Notes under the pieces: generated by a model | Databases searched by the model: none | What the model was told of the DNA's origin: nothing | What the model saw: only the letters and a program-made list of their open reading frames with translations | Shown: piece after piece, positions 36,571 to 47,952 of the stretch | How the letters are laid out: each line of letters starts with the position of its first letter | How positions within the stretch are numbered: position 1 is the stretch's first letter | Made by a program: the position numbers and the translations under genes | Source: Rhizophagus clarus | Lineage: Eukaryota > Glomeromycota > Glomeromycetes > Glomerales > Glomeraceae | NCBI GenBank assembly: GCA_015698045.1 | Contig: BLAL01000307.1 | Location: 123,517 to 187,516, forward strand | Length of the DNA stretch: 64,000 nucleotides | Reading direction: 5' to 3'

Positions 36571-36600
36571 ATTAAGAAAAGTTTGAGCAAACTTTTCTTA
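36571..36600. other. Perfect 14-bp hairpin
   Basis: TTAAGAAAAGTTTG, a 2-nt gap, then CAAACTTTTCTTAA, just after the last unit of the micro-exon array. It could be a transcript 3'-end structure or a chance inverted repeat. Confidence 0.6.
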
Positions 36601-36604
36601 AAAT

Positions 36605-39600
36605 TGTATTATAAATGACTGTAACTTTTTTATTAATTTATTGTAATAAAATACGTAATAAAATAAAAATATTAACAATAATAATTATACTTTTAAACTT
36701 GATAATGCATTTAACAAATAAGACAATAAAAATTTTTTAACTACATTAAACAAATTAAAAATTTCTAAAAAGAAAAATCTATAAAGAAAGTAAACTCTAA
36801 AAAATTTCTTAATACGTTATATAATATGAAATCTAATGTATTAAAATTTGTATCACATATCAGGTACCCAATATGTGTAAGATAGAACTGTGCCCGATAT
36901 ATATTAAATAACATATTGGTGACCAATAGTTTAGATACCGGAGTCTTGGTAATTAGGCATATTTTGAAGTGTAATAAATCGGGTATTTGATATGTAAAAA
37001 TACCTAATATTTATCCGATTAGCCGCCAATATATAAGTCCCTGATATGTACCCAATAGAATTGATTTTAACCAGTGTTAAGAAAAGTATATGGCAAAAAA
37101 AAAATAAAATATAAATAAAACTTTTTTACAGTATTATTAAACCAATATCAATTAATGTCAATTTGATATTTTTTCCAAACAAATATGACCTGTCTTCTCT
37201 CTAAAATAATGTCTACTATTGATAAATATAGTGATAAATACGCTTTGTAAGGTTTAGCATCGTTATAAGAAAATTCGCTAATATAATATAAAAAATTGGT
37301 ATAACATAGAAAAATTTGGTATATTATGGCAAGTTTACATCACACAAATATCTTGTAAATTTATGTAAATTATGTCATAGTGCAAAAATAATTACGATTT
37401 GATTATCAATTTTAGTTTGATTGGTCAGATCTCTGTTTGATATAAGCGATATAGGCACAATTTTTGTTTACTTATATTACTTTTTTTTCCGTTGTGAATT
37501 TTTTTTGCTATTTTACGATTGCATTACCTATTTTTTGTCCATTTTTACTTATTATATCACTGTTTACTGTTGGAGAAAACCACCCATAACAAATCTGCTA
37601 ATGCTTGCTCTCATATGGTGACTGAAACTGGTGGTTAGTGTGATATAATTCCTTCAATGGTTAACATACCGATATGTTAGTTACTTATAAGTTATGACTT
37701 TAATTATTTTAATTATTTTCATAGCAAACTTCTTTAACTTTTACTTTCACATTCAACAATCAGAAACAAGAATATTCTAATTTTGTTCTGGAGACAGTTA
37801 CAGAATCTGTTATTTACTACTAACCTTTCACTATTTCTTTTCGCAAAACATCTACTACTATCTCTATCATTACGTTACGTTATGATACTTTACTACTTTG
37901 ACCGAAAAATTCACACGACTTTAAAATTTAGCTTATGTTTACGCTATGCTATATTACATTACGCTACATATATATATGTATATGTATATTTCAAATATTC
38001 TCCTATCTCATCATTAATGCTAAACCTTCCCTTCATATCTACTGGACTATCGAAGGACGTTCTCTATATTTAGGTTGGATGATTTTAATGCTTCTTTTGC
38101 TCCTTACATTTGATCGAGGTGGTATTTTATATTTATATTTTCTTTCAAGTGGCATTCAAATATTTGTAATGAATTTTTCATTTTACTGTGTGACTTTAAA
38201 AATTACATTTGCATTTGCTAATTATTGGATACAAGAAAAGGTAAATTTTATCAAAATGATAAGTGAATATTTGTAATTTGTACTGATCTTTCATGCCCTT
38301 CTGGTTCTTTGTTTTCCCATTTGGCAGAAAAATATTTGTTTCTAATGTCACACTCATCCACTTTTCCAAGTAGTGAAAACTTGTCACATATATAGTTTCT
38401 TAATGTCATAATGCTGGCCAAAACTGCTCTGCTTTAGACGTTCTGATTTTCTGGTAAAATACTATTTGTCACTGATTACATGTCATTTCTAACAATATAA
38501 CTTTATTTCGTTTTTAGCAATTAGAAATAAATATTTATATTTATATACTGATTTTGATGAACTTTATTAGAGGAAAGTAAAATTTCAGCCTGATCTTCAT
38601 TCCTAGCAAAATTCGTCTAAGAAAAATTAATATGATGGTATCTTTAAATTACTCTCACTTTCAGTAATCAGAAAACTCAATTTCTGATAAAAGTTAATCA
38701 AAGTGATATTTTTATAGTGGGGCTAATGGTATTATGTATGGCAAGTAATAGTAGGTATGTATTTTTCTGATGAGAGTTGAATTGAAGGGTGAAATATCAT
38801 AATCATGCATATAGTTTTTTATTTTTTCATGTAGTACGCTGTGGTCTGAAATCATCTGAGATTTTTGACTACCTAGGGATGAAGTTATAGGGTACTTATA
38901 ACCGATAGGCCAGCCTCCTCTGAATTAGGGTTTCATTAATTGGGAGAAAAGGTGGTTTTTAAGTACTTTTCACATCAAGGGCAGACTTTTTTTGTAAAAC
39001 TACACGTCAAATTATATACTATCTAGTAACGGATACTTCAAAGACAAAAGAAGTGAGAACTAATTACTGCCATTGTTAGCGGTGAAATATAGTGGTCATG
39101 CCATCTTATGGTTGCATTGATTGATTGATTGATTGATCAATGTACGCCCTTATTCATATTTTGTAGAATTAGCTAATCCACAACGTGATAAATGAGACTT
39201 CTTAATAAACACAGCCATATTTTAATTTCCTGCGATCAGAAACAAATTGTGTATCATATCGATTTTGACAAACTTCTTTAAAGGTGAGTGAATACTAACT
39301 ATTGTTTATTTTACTTCTTTTTATTTATATCTTAATATTAACTATGTTGCTCTTACTTCCTTTCTCACATTCATTATTTATTCTATGTATGCTAATAAAT
39401 GTTATTTAAATGCACGTGTTAACTAATTTTTCATTTTAAATATTTTCTTATAACATATAGGAAGGGTAAAAGAAGCCAGAGAGGATAAAAAGATGAAAAG
39501 ACAACAACTTACAACTTAACATCCAGAATTCATAAAAAATCTAAAGCTTTACAATAAGTATAGTGAAAAATGGTGGAAAATTGGAAAATTGAAATTTTAT

Positions 39601-39715
39601 TATAATTTTAGATTTAAACTTATTAAAATAAAATTACATATATTACATTTACATAAATTTATAAAATATCTAATGAATAAATATTGTTCTGTGCATATTC
39701 AGTTATGTATATATA
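36605..39715. other. Gene-less region with weak repeats
   Basis: Hydrophobic short ORFs at 37.4-38.3 kb are low-complexity and not convincing. 36855-37050 contains inverted phrases (GTACCCAATATGT...ATATGTACCCAATA; AATCGGGTATTT...CCGATT) that may be a decayed MITE. ATCAGAAACAA-type phrases recur (37761, 39236). (GATT)n occurs at 39117-39136. Confidence 0.4.
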
Positions 39716-39719
39716 CGAA

Positions 39720-39960
39720 ATTTTACGGCATAATATTACATTTGGAAAAGTTTTAAAATATTAGCATCGTAAATATGCGAATTTTAATGATATAATATTA
39801 TGAAATATTACACGTTTAGAAAGTTTCAAAATATTACATCATAAACATGCGAAATTTAATAACGTAATATTACATAATATTATACAGTCAGAAAAGTTTT
39901 GAAATATTACATCGTAAACATGCAAAATTTAATGACGTAATATTATAAAGTATGTCGTCG
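39720..39960. repeat. About 75-bp minisatellite, related to the 25.6-kb array
   Basis: Three diverged units with ATCGTAAACATGCGAAATTTAA and GTAATATTAC landmarks (near 39766, 39838 and 39913). It ends directly beside the Polinton-like element. Confidence 0.75.
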
Positions 39961-39964
39961 AAGC

Positions 39965-40590
39965 ATCCCTTTAGTCTCGCTCTGTAGCTAAAGCCCCAGT
40001 ATACATCCACCCCTCTGTAGTGGGACCCATATCAGATCTCCTATCCAGTTAGTCTTCCAGCACCTTTACGGCATGTCTCTAACAATATCATAGATAAATA
40101 CCATATCCATACTATACCTACTCATCTGTAACCATTTGTAACTATATCTGTAACTAATAAACATATTAAGAACAAGATAAAATAAAGAATAAAGAAGAAA
40201 TAAAAGGAAGGTTACAGAGTTACAGATGTTACAGATGATTTTAGAAAAAGAGGTATAAAAAATATTCTTCAATATACCTTTTATTTTGGGGGTCTCGACT
40301 GTAATTTCTATAATCAGTCATCTTATCTGTAACTACTTTCAAGAACAAACTCAAACGCTTCACTAAGCCTGTTACGATATATGAAAAATACAGTATGACC
40401 ACCTATATATACTTCTTATACTAGTCCTCATACTAGATACCCCATACTATTGTCAACCTGCTCGTACCAAATTCCTATGCCTCCCAATAGCATACAAATA
40501 TACCTGAAAAAAAATTGTAATTAAATATAGTCAATATATAGATATCTAAAAAATAAATTAAACAAAGCTTATACTAAAGTATCTAACTAA
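39965..40590. other. Left flank of the Polinton-like element
   Basis: Non-coding, less AT-rich at 39965-40080. ATCTGTAAC and its inverse GTTACAGAT occur at least five times between 40130 and 40335, as direct and inverted copies. Could be initiator-binding or terminal repeat sequence, but no right-hand partner was found. Confidence 0.4.
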
Positions 40591-40592
40591 CA

Positions 40593-42932
40593 ATGAGTAA
40601 CCAAGTAGTAATCTCAAAATTTGGTAAATCTAAAGAAGCATACAGTATTGATATACTAAAACGGCTTATCAGAGAGGTGAACAGTTTAGATGATATTATA
40701 AAAGCAAAGCGATATATTTACAGTTACTTCATTCTCTGTTCCAATCCACATGGTGTATTTATGTGGTGATCTGATATTAAGAATTTTGAGCATATTCCCA
40801 TGAAAAATATTGGTATGCTCATTCGTCCTATAACTAAAACCTTCTTTAAGCAATCCAATCCTGAACAGCCTCCAACAAAAATAAAATTTAATATTGCTAT
40901 ATGGTTTACATATGATAATTCTTTTACATGCGTAGCAACTTGTGACCCTGCAAAGAGACGTATTTATAAAATTCAAGGTCAAAACTATCTTAACATTTTT
41001 CCAAGTTTTTTACACCAATTACATTCTTTAACAGACTTTTCAGCCAACATCTATCGGGCAGTTAAAATCATATTTACTTATATTCGGGATGTCTGGTGTT
41101 CAGGAAATTAGAATGTAACTGAATACATTATCAAATAATTTGCTGGTGTAGCTTTAGCCAAAAAGATGTATTTATTACTTTATCTTAAATCAAATCAAGG
41201 CTGGGGTAAAGGTATTATAACTGAATTTATTCAGCAATATGTTTTAGGTACTCAGTTAGTCTATAAGATAAGTGATCCTAAAACAATTCTAAGTAGTTTT
41301 AATGGGCAATTATCTGGTAAAGTACTTCTCTTATTAGAAGAGATGCCCACAGAAAAAAGTTAATGAAATTCATTATATTGTGCTTTCAAAGATAAAGTTA
41401 CTAGCAATATTATGGAAATCCATGAAAAATTTATGAAACCTATCCAATATAAAAACTTCATGTTTACCATTGTTTTTACCAATGAAAATGTTCTCAGAGT
41501 TGAGAATGATGATAGACGAACAGTTTTCCTAGACATCTCACCTGCTCGAAAAGGAGATAAGCAATATTTCAAACAGTTAAATAATGCAATAAAATATCCA
41601 GGAGTGGGCGAGGCCTTCTATGCTTACTTAAAAGTCATTGCTGATAAATATCCAGATTTTGATGGCAACCCACCTCCTATAACTGTATCTAAGCAAGAGC
41701 ATATTGTATCTACTCTTCCACCATTATTTCAATTTATAAAGGAGACATATATAGCAAAAACCAATTATATTACTACATGCTTACCAGTTCATATATTATA
41801 CGTTGCCTATATGAGCTACTGTGAAAATAGAAGAATTACACCTTTATCTAAAGTTGTGGTTGCAAAAACATTATCAAGCGAACTAAATATGACTAGCAAC
41901 GTAGTTAAAATTAATGGAAAGTGTACTAGAATTTACAATTTATCTAGAAAGACTTTATACGAAAAATATTTTAGTAATAACTGGATTCATGAAACCGATG
42001 AGATTGATATCGAGGAGATTGATATTCCTAAAAAATCTGTATCCGATCCTAAAGTTCTCGATCAGTTCTTAGCACAAATTGGAATAGATATACCAAATAA
42101 GCAAAAGAAAAGTTCACCTCCAGTTCCTTCAAAGTCAGAACAAGAGGAGACAAAAAACCAACCTGTTGCTTTAGAATCTGTTGAAAACATAATAGATAAC
42201 TTCATAACAGAACTAAATATTCTTATACCACCTTCGGCTATGTCAGAGTAATAACCAGAAGTAGAGCAAGAACCAGAGATAGAGCAAAAATCAGAGATAG
42301 AGCCAGAACCATGCGGAATACCTGGTCCTTCTATACCAGCTGAACCGTCTATATCATAAGAAGTATCAAAGCCAGTTCAAAAAGTTGATCCAGATCCCAT
42401 GCCTAAAATAAATACTGCCAAATATTGGAAATGGATAAATAAACATAAATATGACTACATAAAGCCCTGGTACAAGAATTCTTGTGATAAAATGATAGAT
42501 GAGATATATTCTACAGCCAAAGAATGCTGGGCTAAATATATAGATGAAGATGACCCCTATAACTGGGATATGCTTTTAGCCAAATTAAAGGAATTTGATA
42601 AGATTTCATATAGAGATAACCTATATCTCGTCAAATTTGGTGATGCCATAGATAAGCTAAAAGAATGGCTTAAATACAATGATAATGCGAATAGGCATAT
42701 AAAATGCTTAGAACTTGCTAACTATCTAAGAAGATACAATGAGAATAAGGAAACTGTATTTGTAAAATTTCCTTCTGGCTATAAAGTTGCAAAATTACAA
42801 CCACAGATAATAAAATGCCATAGCCAAATAAATGAACGTGAATGTATGAAGGCCAATGGTAAAAAATACGAATCAGATTATAATGATGGCTTATTTGATG
42901 ATACCTTATTTGGTGAAATTAATCAATTATAA
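40593..42932 (+). pseudogene. Superfamily 3 helicase (D5-like) with C-terminal extension
   Basis: One frame of 780 codons from ATG 40593 to TAA 42932, broken only by about eight stops. The N-terminal part (FNIAIWFTYDNSFTCVATCDP) is of unknown role. SF3 motifs follow in order: Walker A-like SNQGWGKGIITE (about residues 200-211), Walker B-like KVLLLLEEMP (about 243), motif C FTIVFTNEN (about 291), and DDRRTVFLDIS with candidate arginine finger. Then come a helical region with the PPLFQFIKETYI block, a Glu/Pro-rich linker, and a C-terminal domain (KYWKWINKHKYDYIKPWYK) of unknown role. SF3 helicases unwind DNA at viral and plasmid origins. Every stop fits CAA/CAG to TAA/TAG or TGG to TGA. Upstream motifs: GCTTATACTAAAGTAT at 40567 and AAAAATTGTAATTAAAT at 40510. 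Confidence 0.78.
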
Positions 42933-42998
42933 AGGCTAGTTATTTTATTTTTTCAAATATAGTAACAAAAAATTGGTAATTAAATATATTTCAAAGAA

Positions 42999-44838
42999 AT
43001 GTTTTCAAGTCTAGTTTGTCATTTACCAAATAGGCCAGATATCATAAAAGTTAAGTTTAGTGGCCGACAGTTCTCTAAAGAAAAAATTGCAAATCTTGAT
43101 CAAAAACTTAAAACCCGATATTTAGGTAAACAGTTTCAAATTTTACTTCCTTATGAGAATTGGAAGCCAGGTTGCTGGACTACTAATAAAGATGACGCAA
43201 ATCTTTTCTCCTTACTTGACCACTATGATGAGAGTCAAATGTCTGATAATATAGGTAATCCAGAGTGGTTTGATAACTTTATCATTTATATGAGAGATTT
43301 GCCAGTGGTATCAGGTGAATGTGGCAATACAAATGATTGCCTTTATCAATGCTTAAAAATGGCTTATGGCTCTTATTCAAATATGCCTCAAAGTATTGAA
43401 AAACCTGAGTATATTAAAGATTATCTAAATCTAGCATGAAATGATCCTATTTCAATTACCTGTATTAAAAAAATAGAACGATTAGCTCGAAGTATTGCTA
43501 TCAATATAGTAGGTGATCATACTTATATTTCCAAGAGTCCAGCATAAAGAAGAATAACCCTTACTCTTACTAATGGACACTATTCTCTCATACTCAATCC
43601 GGATAGAAAACATCTCAGCTTTGAATGTAAAAGGCCAAAGAAGCCTATAACTTATCAGGATAATGAAGTAAAAAATACTGTTCTTTTATATAATGGAAAG
43701 GATATCAAGTCTATTACTGTCCAGCAGTTTCAAAAACTTAAGTTTAGCAAAAACTACCCCTTCGTTTCAGCTAAACGTCAAGAATCATTAGAAAAGGCAT
43801 ATATCAGAATTAATGCTGAACGAGATGCCTTTTTACTGGAGACAAAAAAGCTGGGCCTTCCAATTGATATATCATTACTTGATTGGGACATAAAGAAAAC
43901 GGCTCTTTGGCTATTCGAAAAATTAAGTGTAGGTATTCCTATTAATGAACCTCTTAATGCACTTGAAGCGTAATGGATAAGTAAAGCAATGATAGGAGGA
44001 ATTATCTGGGCACAAAATAACTGGAAAGAATATAGAAGGAGTTATAATGAAACGAGTCTTTATTCTAGTATTCAGCAGTCAGCTTTAAACTTTTCTATTG
44101 GTAAAGGTAAGTTTCAGATTTTAAAAAACTTTACTAACTATCGAGGATATAGTCATTTTGGAATATTTCATGCAAGTATTGAAAAGAAGGATACTCCACT
44201 ATTTTGATATAACTATCATAATGTATACACTCATATTGATCTTACACGTACTAAAGCTCTTGGCCTCCAAATTACATTAATTCAGAATGGAGCTCCTAAT
44301 GCACTTATTTATGAAAAAAAAACTCGAATTCAAGGTAGAGTAATCTTTGGAGAGTATGTAGACTTTCTCTTTAAAATTAAAAATCAAGGTGGTATTGCTA
44401 GCCAAGTAGCTAAAAGAATTCTCAATACACTATGGGGTGCACTTTGCCAAAGAAAGAAAACATACAAGACTCTTATAACATCAAGTAAGTCTTTTGATTT
44501 TCCAGATGGTGAGTTATTAGACTCGATTGTACCAATAGGAGAGGGGCAGTGGAGATTTCAATTTACAAATCCAGGTAATTCTTTCAAAGGTGAATATCCA
44601 AGAATTGCTCCATTCCTTTTAACACATGGTCAAAGATTACTTCTGAAACAGTACAACCCTATATAGATAAAGTTAGACGTATTCATACTGATGGGTTCAT
44701 TCTAGAAGAAGACATTAACAACTCTCCTCTTTACATCTGCTCTAAAGATGCATTTAAGACTTTAAAAGTTCTAAAATTCGAAAAAGAAGGAGAGTGTCAT
44801 GTAAAAAATGTTAATCAAGTGGTATGAACTGTATAATT
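42999..44838 (+). pseudogene. Protein-primed type B DNA polymerase with N-terminal protease-like domain
   Basis: From ATG 42999 in one frame to about 44640, then a one-base shift. The N-terminal part has ECGNTNDCLYQCL (about residues 103-115) and later NGHYSLILNP, a Cys...His arrangement reminiscent of OTU-type peptidases. The polymerase palm follows: motif A-like YNETSLYSS (44043-44069; the usual Asp reads Asn), THIDLTRTKALGL, motif B AKRILNTLWGAL (about 44410), and motif C HTDGFILEED at 44684. This set matches the B-family polymerases of Polintons and linear plasmids. Stops at 43438, 43546, 43971 and 44205 and later fit Gln or Trp codons altered by C:G to T:A. The role would be self-replication of the element. 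Confidence 0.78.
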
Positions 44839-44839
44839 A

Positions 44840-45272
44840 AATAGTAATAAAAAAATAGAACACGACTCATTCCCATTCACAAACAAACATCCTAGCTTTA
44901 TCAAGCATATATTTGGCTAAAATTATAGAAGCTTTAAAGAATGTTATATTGGCAGATTTACGAGATGGATATGATAAAGAAAGTTATCTTATAAAGAATC
45001 ATGCAAACTATATTAAGAAAATAGAGTCTGCCAATAATCCAGAAGGCTATATTCATTATACAGCTAAGAAATTGTTGCCAAATAAAGAATCATATGCTAA
45101 GAAGATTGCCTAGATTTGAGAAAAATATTCGCATAATCCAAACCTTGCTTTTAAAATTATAAAGGTCTATGATTTATATAATCGTATTCCTAAGAAAATA
45201 CCACCTAGACGTAAACTTAATGAAAATGAAGCTGAAGATATATTAGCTGAACTTCTTAGCAATAAACTATAA
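44840..45272 (+). pseudogene. Small ORF of the Polinton-like element, unknown
   Basis: A reading frame from about 44895 to TAA 45272 encodes AKIIEALKNVILADLRDGY, GYIHYTAKKLLPNKESY, two adjacent stops (TAG, TGA at about 45111-45119), then KYSHNPNLAFKIIKVYDLY and RIPKKIPPRRKLNENEAED. No start codon is evident. The basic/acidic helical content gives no family. It follows the polymerase in the same direction. Confidence 0.5.
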
Positions 45273-45292
45273 ATTTATTATTAAAAATTTGC

Positions 45293-45384
45293 ACAAAGAC
45301 TGATGACAAAATAACTTTGTCACTAGGTATTTTTCATTTTTTTGTACAAAGACTGATGACGAAGTAACTTTGTCACTAAGTATT
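45293..45384. repeat. Two tandem copies of a hairpin, possible transcript end
   Basis: ACAAAGACTGATGAC(A/G)AA then CTTTGTCACTA occurs at 45293 and again at 45346. Each copy can fold through TGACAAAG-type arms. They lie between two co-directional genes of the element, where a terminator or processing signal would be expected. Confidence 0.5.
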
Positions 45385-45445
45385 ATTTATTTTTAAAAAA
45401 AATCATAATTGAACATAGCCTATACTAATGTATTAATAAAAAAAG

Positions 45446-46027
45446 ATGAGTGCTAATAGATATACTATTAATCCATTGACTGGTAGAACAATTTGTGTTA
45501 GCGGTTCAACATTCAATCAGCTAGTTATAGAAGCATATGATTATCTTGATAGCAGATTTGTTCGAAGAGCAACTGCACCTCCACTTACAGAAGCAAGGCA
45601 AAGTTATCTCAATATAGAAACTGGACATATGGTTCAATATGGAACTAGAATGTATTTTTATTTAATTCAAAGAGCTTATGAAATAATAGAAGATTACTAT
45701 CTTGTTCTTCCAAGATTTGTAGAAATTGCGCAATCCTATCCATCTATATTATATTTACATGGTACTCAAAGAAGACTTGAACATCTTGATGTTGCACTTA
45801 GAAGAGTTAACTTTTATGCTGAGCAGAATCGACTTAATCCAAATTATAGACGAATAGTCAAAAAAGCACACCAATTTGTTGAAAGAAGACAAAGAGAAAC
45901 ATAACAAGAGGTACAATTAAGAAGGCTTGCCAAACTTAACATTGCCTTATGTAAAGAGTGCCAAATGCCTGTAAATCTTAATAAGTTACCTGAGAGTGGT
46001 TTATGTGAAGACTGCAGTAAAGAATAA
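45446..46027 (+). pseudogene. NPxTGR-motif protein with C-terminal zinc ribbon
   Basis: ATG 45446 to TAA 46027 with one internal TAA at 45902 (position of a Gln codon by context). The N-terminus TINPLTGRTICVSGSTF matches the short NPxTGRxI...G motif (two-cysteine adaptor-like) common in proteins of large DNA viruses and Polinton-like elements. The middle is helical (TRMYFYLIQRAYEII; RRVNFYAEQNRL). The C-terminus has CKECQMPVNLNK...GLCEDC, a four-cysteine ribbon. Upstream GCCTATACTAATGTAT at 45418 resembles the helicase upstream motif. The role is likely DNA-binding or structural; not certain. Confidence 0.6.
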
Positions 46028-46086
46028 ATATAAAAAACAGGTAATTAAATTATTTTATTTTTTATATAGAAAATTTCGAATAAAAG

Positions 46087-46134
46087 ATGGTTGAGCAAAT
46101 TAGAAAATACTGCCCAGTTTGTGGATTTGCATTG
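46087..46134 (+). pseudogene. Zinc-ribbon gene of the Polinton-like element, 5' part
   Basis: ATG 46087 starts MVEQIRKYCPVCGFAL, with a CxxC pair, and is cut after codon 16 by the transposon at 46135. The matching 3' part starts at 55919 in the same frame. Upstream AAAAACAGGTAATTAAAT at 46033 resembles the motifs before the helicase and polymerase. Confidence 0.7.
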
Positions 46135-46680
46135 CACAGGTCGAATGAAAAAAAATCGGATTTTGCTCTATTTAAAATAGCCTTGCCGACTTCAATATAG
46201 AATATGCCAAATTTTGCTTATTTTAGTATAGCCATATCTATTTTTGCCGATTTTTGTTAAATTCTGATTTTTCAGTCATAAATGCCGATTTTAGCGGCCG
46301 ATTTTTACCTTTTTTTAAATAAATGCCGATATTTAAACTGGAGATATTATATTTATTATATACTTTACCCTTTTTGTATAGTTCGAATAAAGGATTTTAT
46401 CTTATTTAAAATTCTCTTGCCGACTTCAATAAGGCTTTGCCGATTATTTTACTAATTTTTTGCCAATTTTTGTTAACTTCCGATTTTTCATCCAGAAATG
46501 CCGATTTTAGCAGCCGATTTTTACCTTTTTTTAATTAAATGCCGATATTTAAACCGGAGATATTATATTTAGTGTAAACTTTACCGCTTTTGACACAGGT
46601 CGAATAAAGATTTTACTCTATTTAAAATAGCCTTTGCCGATATTTAAATTGTAATATTTCATAATTTTACATTATAGGAT
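46135..46680. repeat. Left subterminal repeats of the CACTA-like element
   Basis: Multiple GCCGATTTT / TTGCCGA phrases. A 240-bp block (ATGCCGATTTTAGCGGCCGA, then TTTAAACTGGAGATATTATA) occurs twice, and the terminal motif ACACAGGTCGAATAAA recurs at about 46592. Transposases of this group bind such subterminal motifs. Confidence 0.85.
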
Positions 46681-46689
46681 TTTTGAAAT

Positions 46690-47940
46690 TATTTATTATA
46701 CTAATAAATATAAGATACTATTCTAAATATTCTACTTGTTTTGTACATTGAATTTCCAGTTGGTTCGATTTCACAAACAATAACTGAAGTATTCATAATG
46801 TTGAACAGTGATAATCGAAACTGATGAGATCGCATTGATAAGGCCTATTCCTAAAAAGTTAATTAATCACATTTAATTAAACGCTATTTAATTGTACTAT
46901 TTTTTTTTTTTTCAAAAAAAACTTTCTTTCTGAAAGAAGAGTCTGCCTCCTATACCGTTTGCCGTCGTGCATAGTGTGTTATAGGAAAGGTGGGCTAGGT
47001 GGCCACCTAAAGTTTGTAAATAACTCTGGTACCAAAGTTGATGATCTATTTACTATACATAAACCTCTCGCTTCAAATTTTGGTTATGATAATTCCGCCT
47101 CCTCTGTCGCATTATTCGTCAAAGTCTAAATAGATATCATTATGACTTATGAGTAAAATATTTACAATAATAATGTAAATTCTTTAATCATAGTTAAAAT
47201 AGGCATGATGGGATAACTCATATATCATGAGCTCTGTCTGTGCGAAGTGCCGTTTTATTTATAATCAAAGTAGACTTAAGTCGTAAGTAACTTTGATTAT
47301 CATTGATTAGGAAAGTACATGCAACAAAAATCCTTTATCAAGGGGTAAAATAGGCATGATGGGATAACTCATATATCATGAGCTCTGTCTGTGCGAAGTG
47401 CCATTTTATTTATAATCAAAGTAGGCTTAAGTCGTAAGTAACTTGATTATAACAATGATGATTATTGGAGAATTAAGTTGCAACATTTTTAAACATTTTT
47501 GAATAAGTGCCGTATTAATTTAATGTAATTGTTACCCTTTTCAAATAAGAAGGGCCGATTTGCAATACAGCTTTGCCGGCCTTAAATGTATTTATATAGC
47601 CAGAATAATTGTTTTATACTTTATGTGATATTTAATTAAAATAAAATAAACTTTTGATATCTAAAAATTATTACATGATTAGAGTTATTAATCACAAAGT
47701 ATGGTGCTTGTATCGTAATGCCATAATAAAAGACCGATTTGCAATACAACTTTGCCAGCTCAAAATAAGATCTCTTATTATCTGAATTATCTGATTTTTC
47801 ACGCGGTTAGAATTAATTACGGTATATGTAACCTTTATCGTTATTCTTGTGCCAAAAAAAAATGATTGTTATAATTTAATCAAATACAAATGCTATAATT
47901 GAATTCGCCATTCCGATTTTACATATAATTCATTTTATAT
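46690..47940. other. Non-coding left part of the CACTA-like element
   Basis: Beyond the 151-bp repeats (listed separately), further GCCGATTTGCAATAC motifs occur at 47553 and 47733. No ORF. Confidence 0.5.
47195..47454. repeat. Two copies of a 110-bp direct repeat, period 151
   Basis: TAAAATAGGCATGATGGGAT begins at 47195 and 47346. Copies share ATATATCATGAGCTCTGTCT and GTGCGAAGTGCC, with few differences. Within the transposon, 5 kb from the right end and outside the terminal motif zone. Confidence 0.9.
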
Positions 47941-47952
47941 TATATAAAGTTT

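Noticed and set aside
37421-38276. Possible membrane protein genes from hydrophobic ORFs
   Set aside because: Composition is Phe/Leu/Tyr from T-rich DNA, ORFs overlap in several frames, and no start context, introns or homologous motifs were seen.
40593-46027. Alternative genetic code, because of many in-frame stops
   Set aside because: All three stop codons occur, in positions of different amino acids, and the host genes nearby use the standard code.
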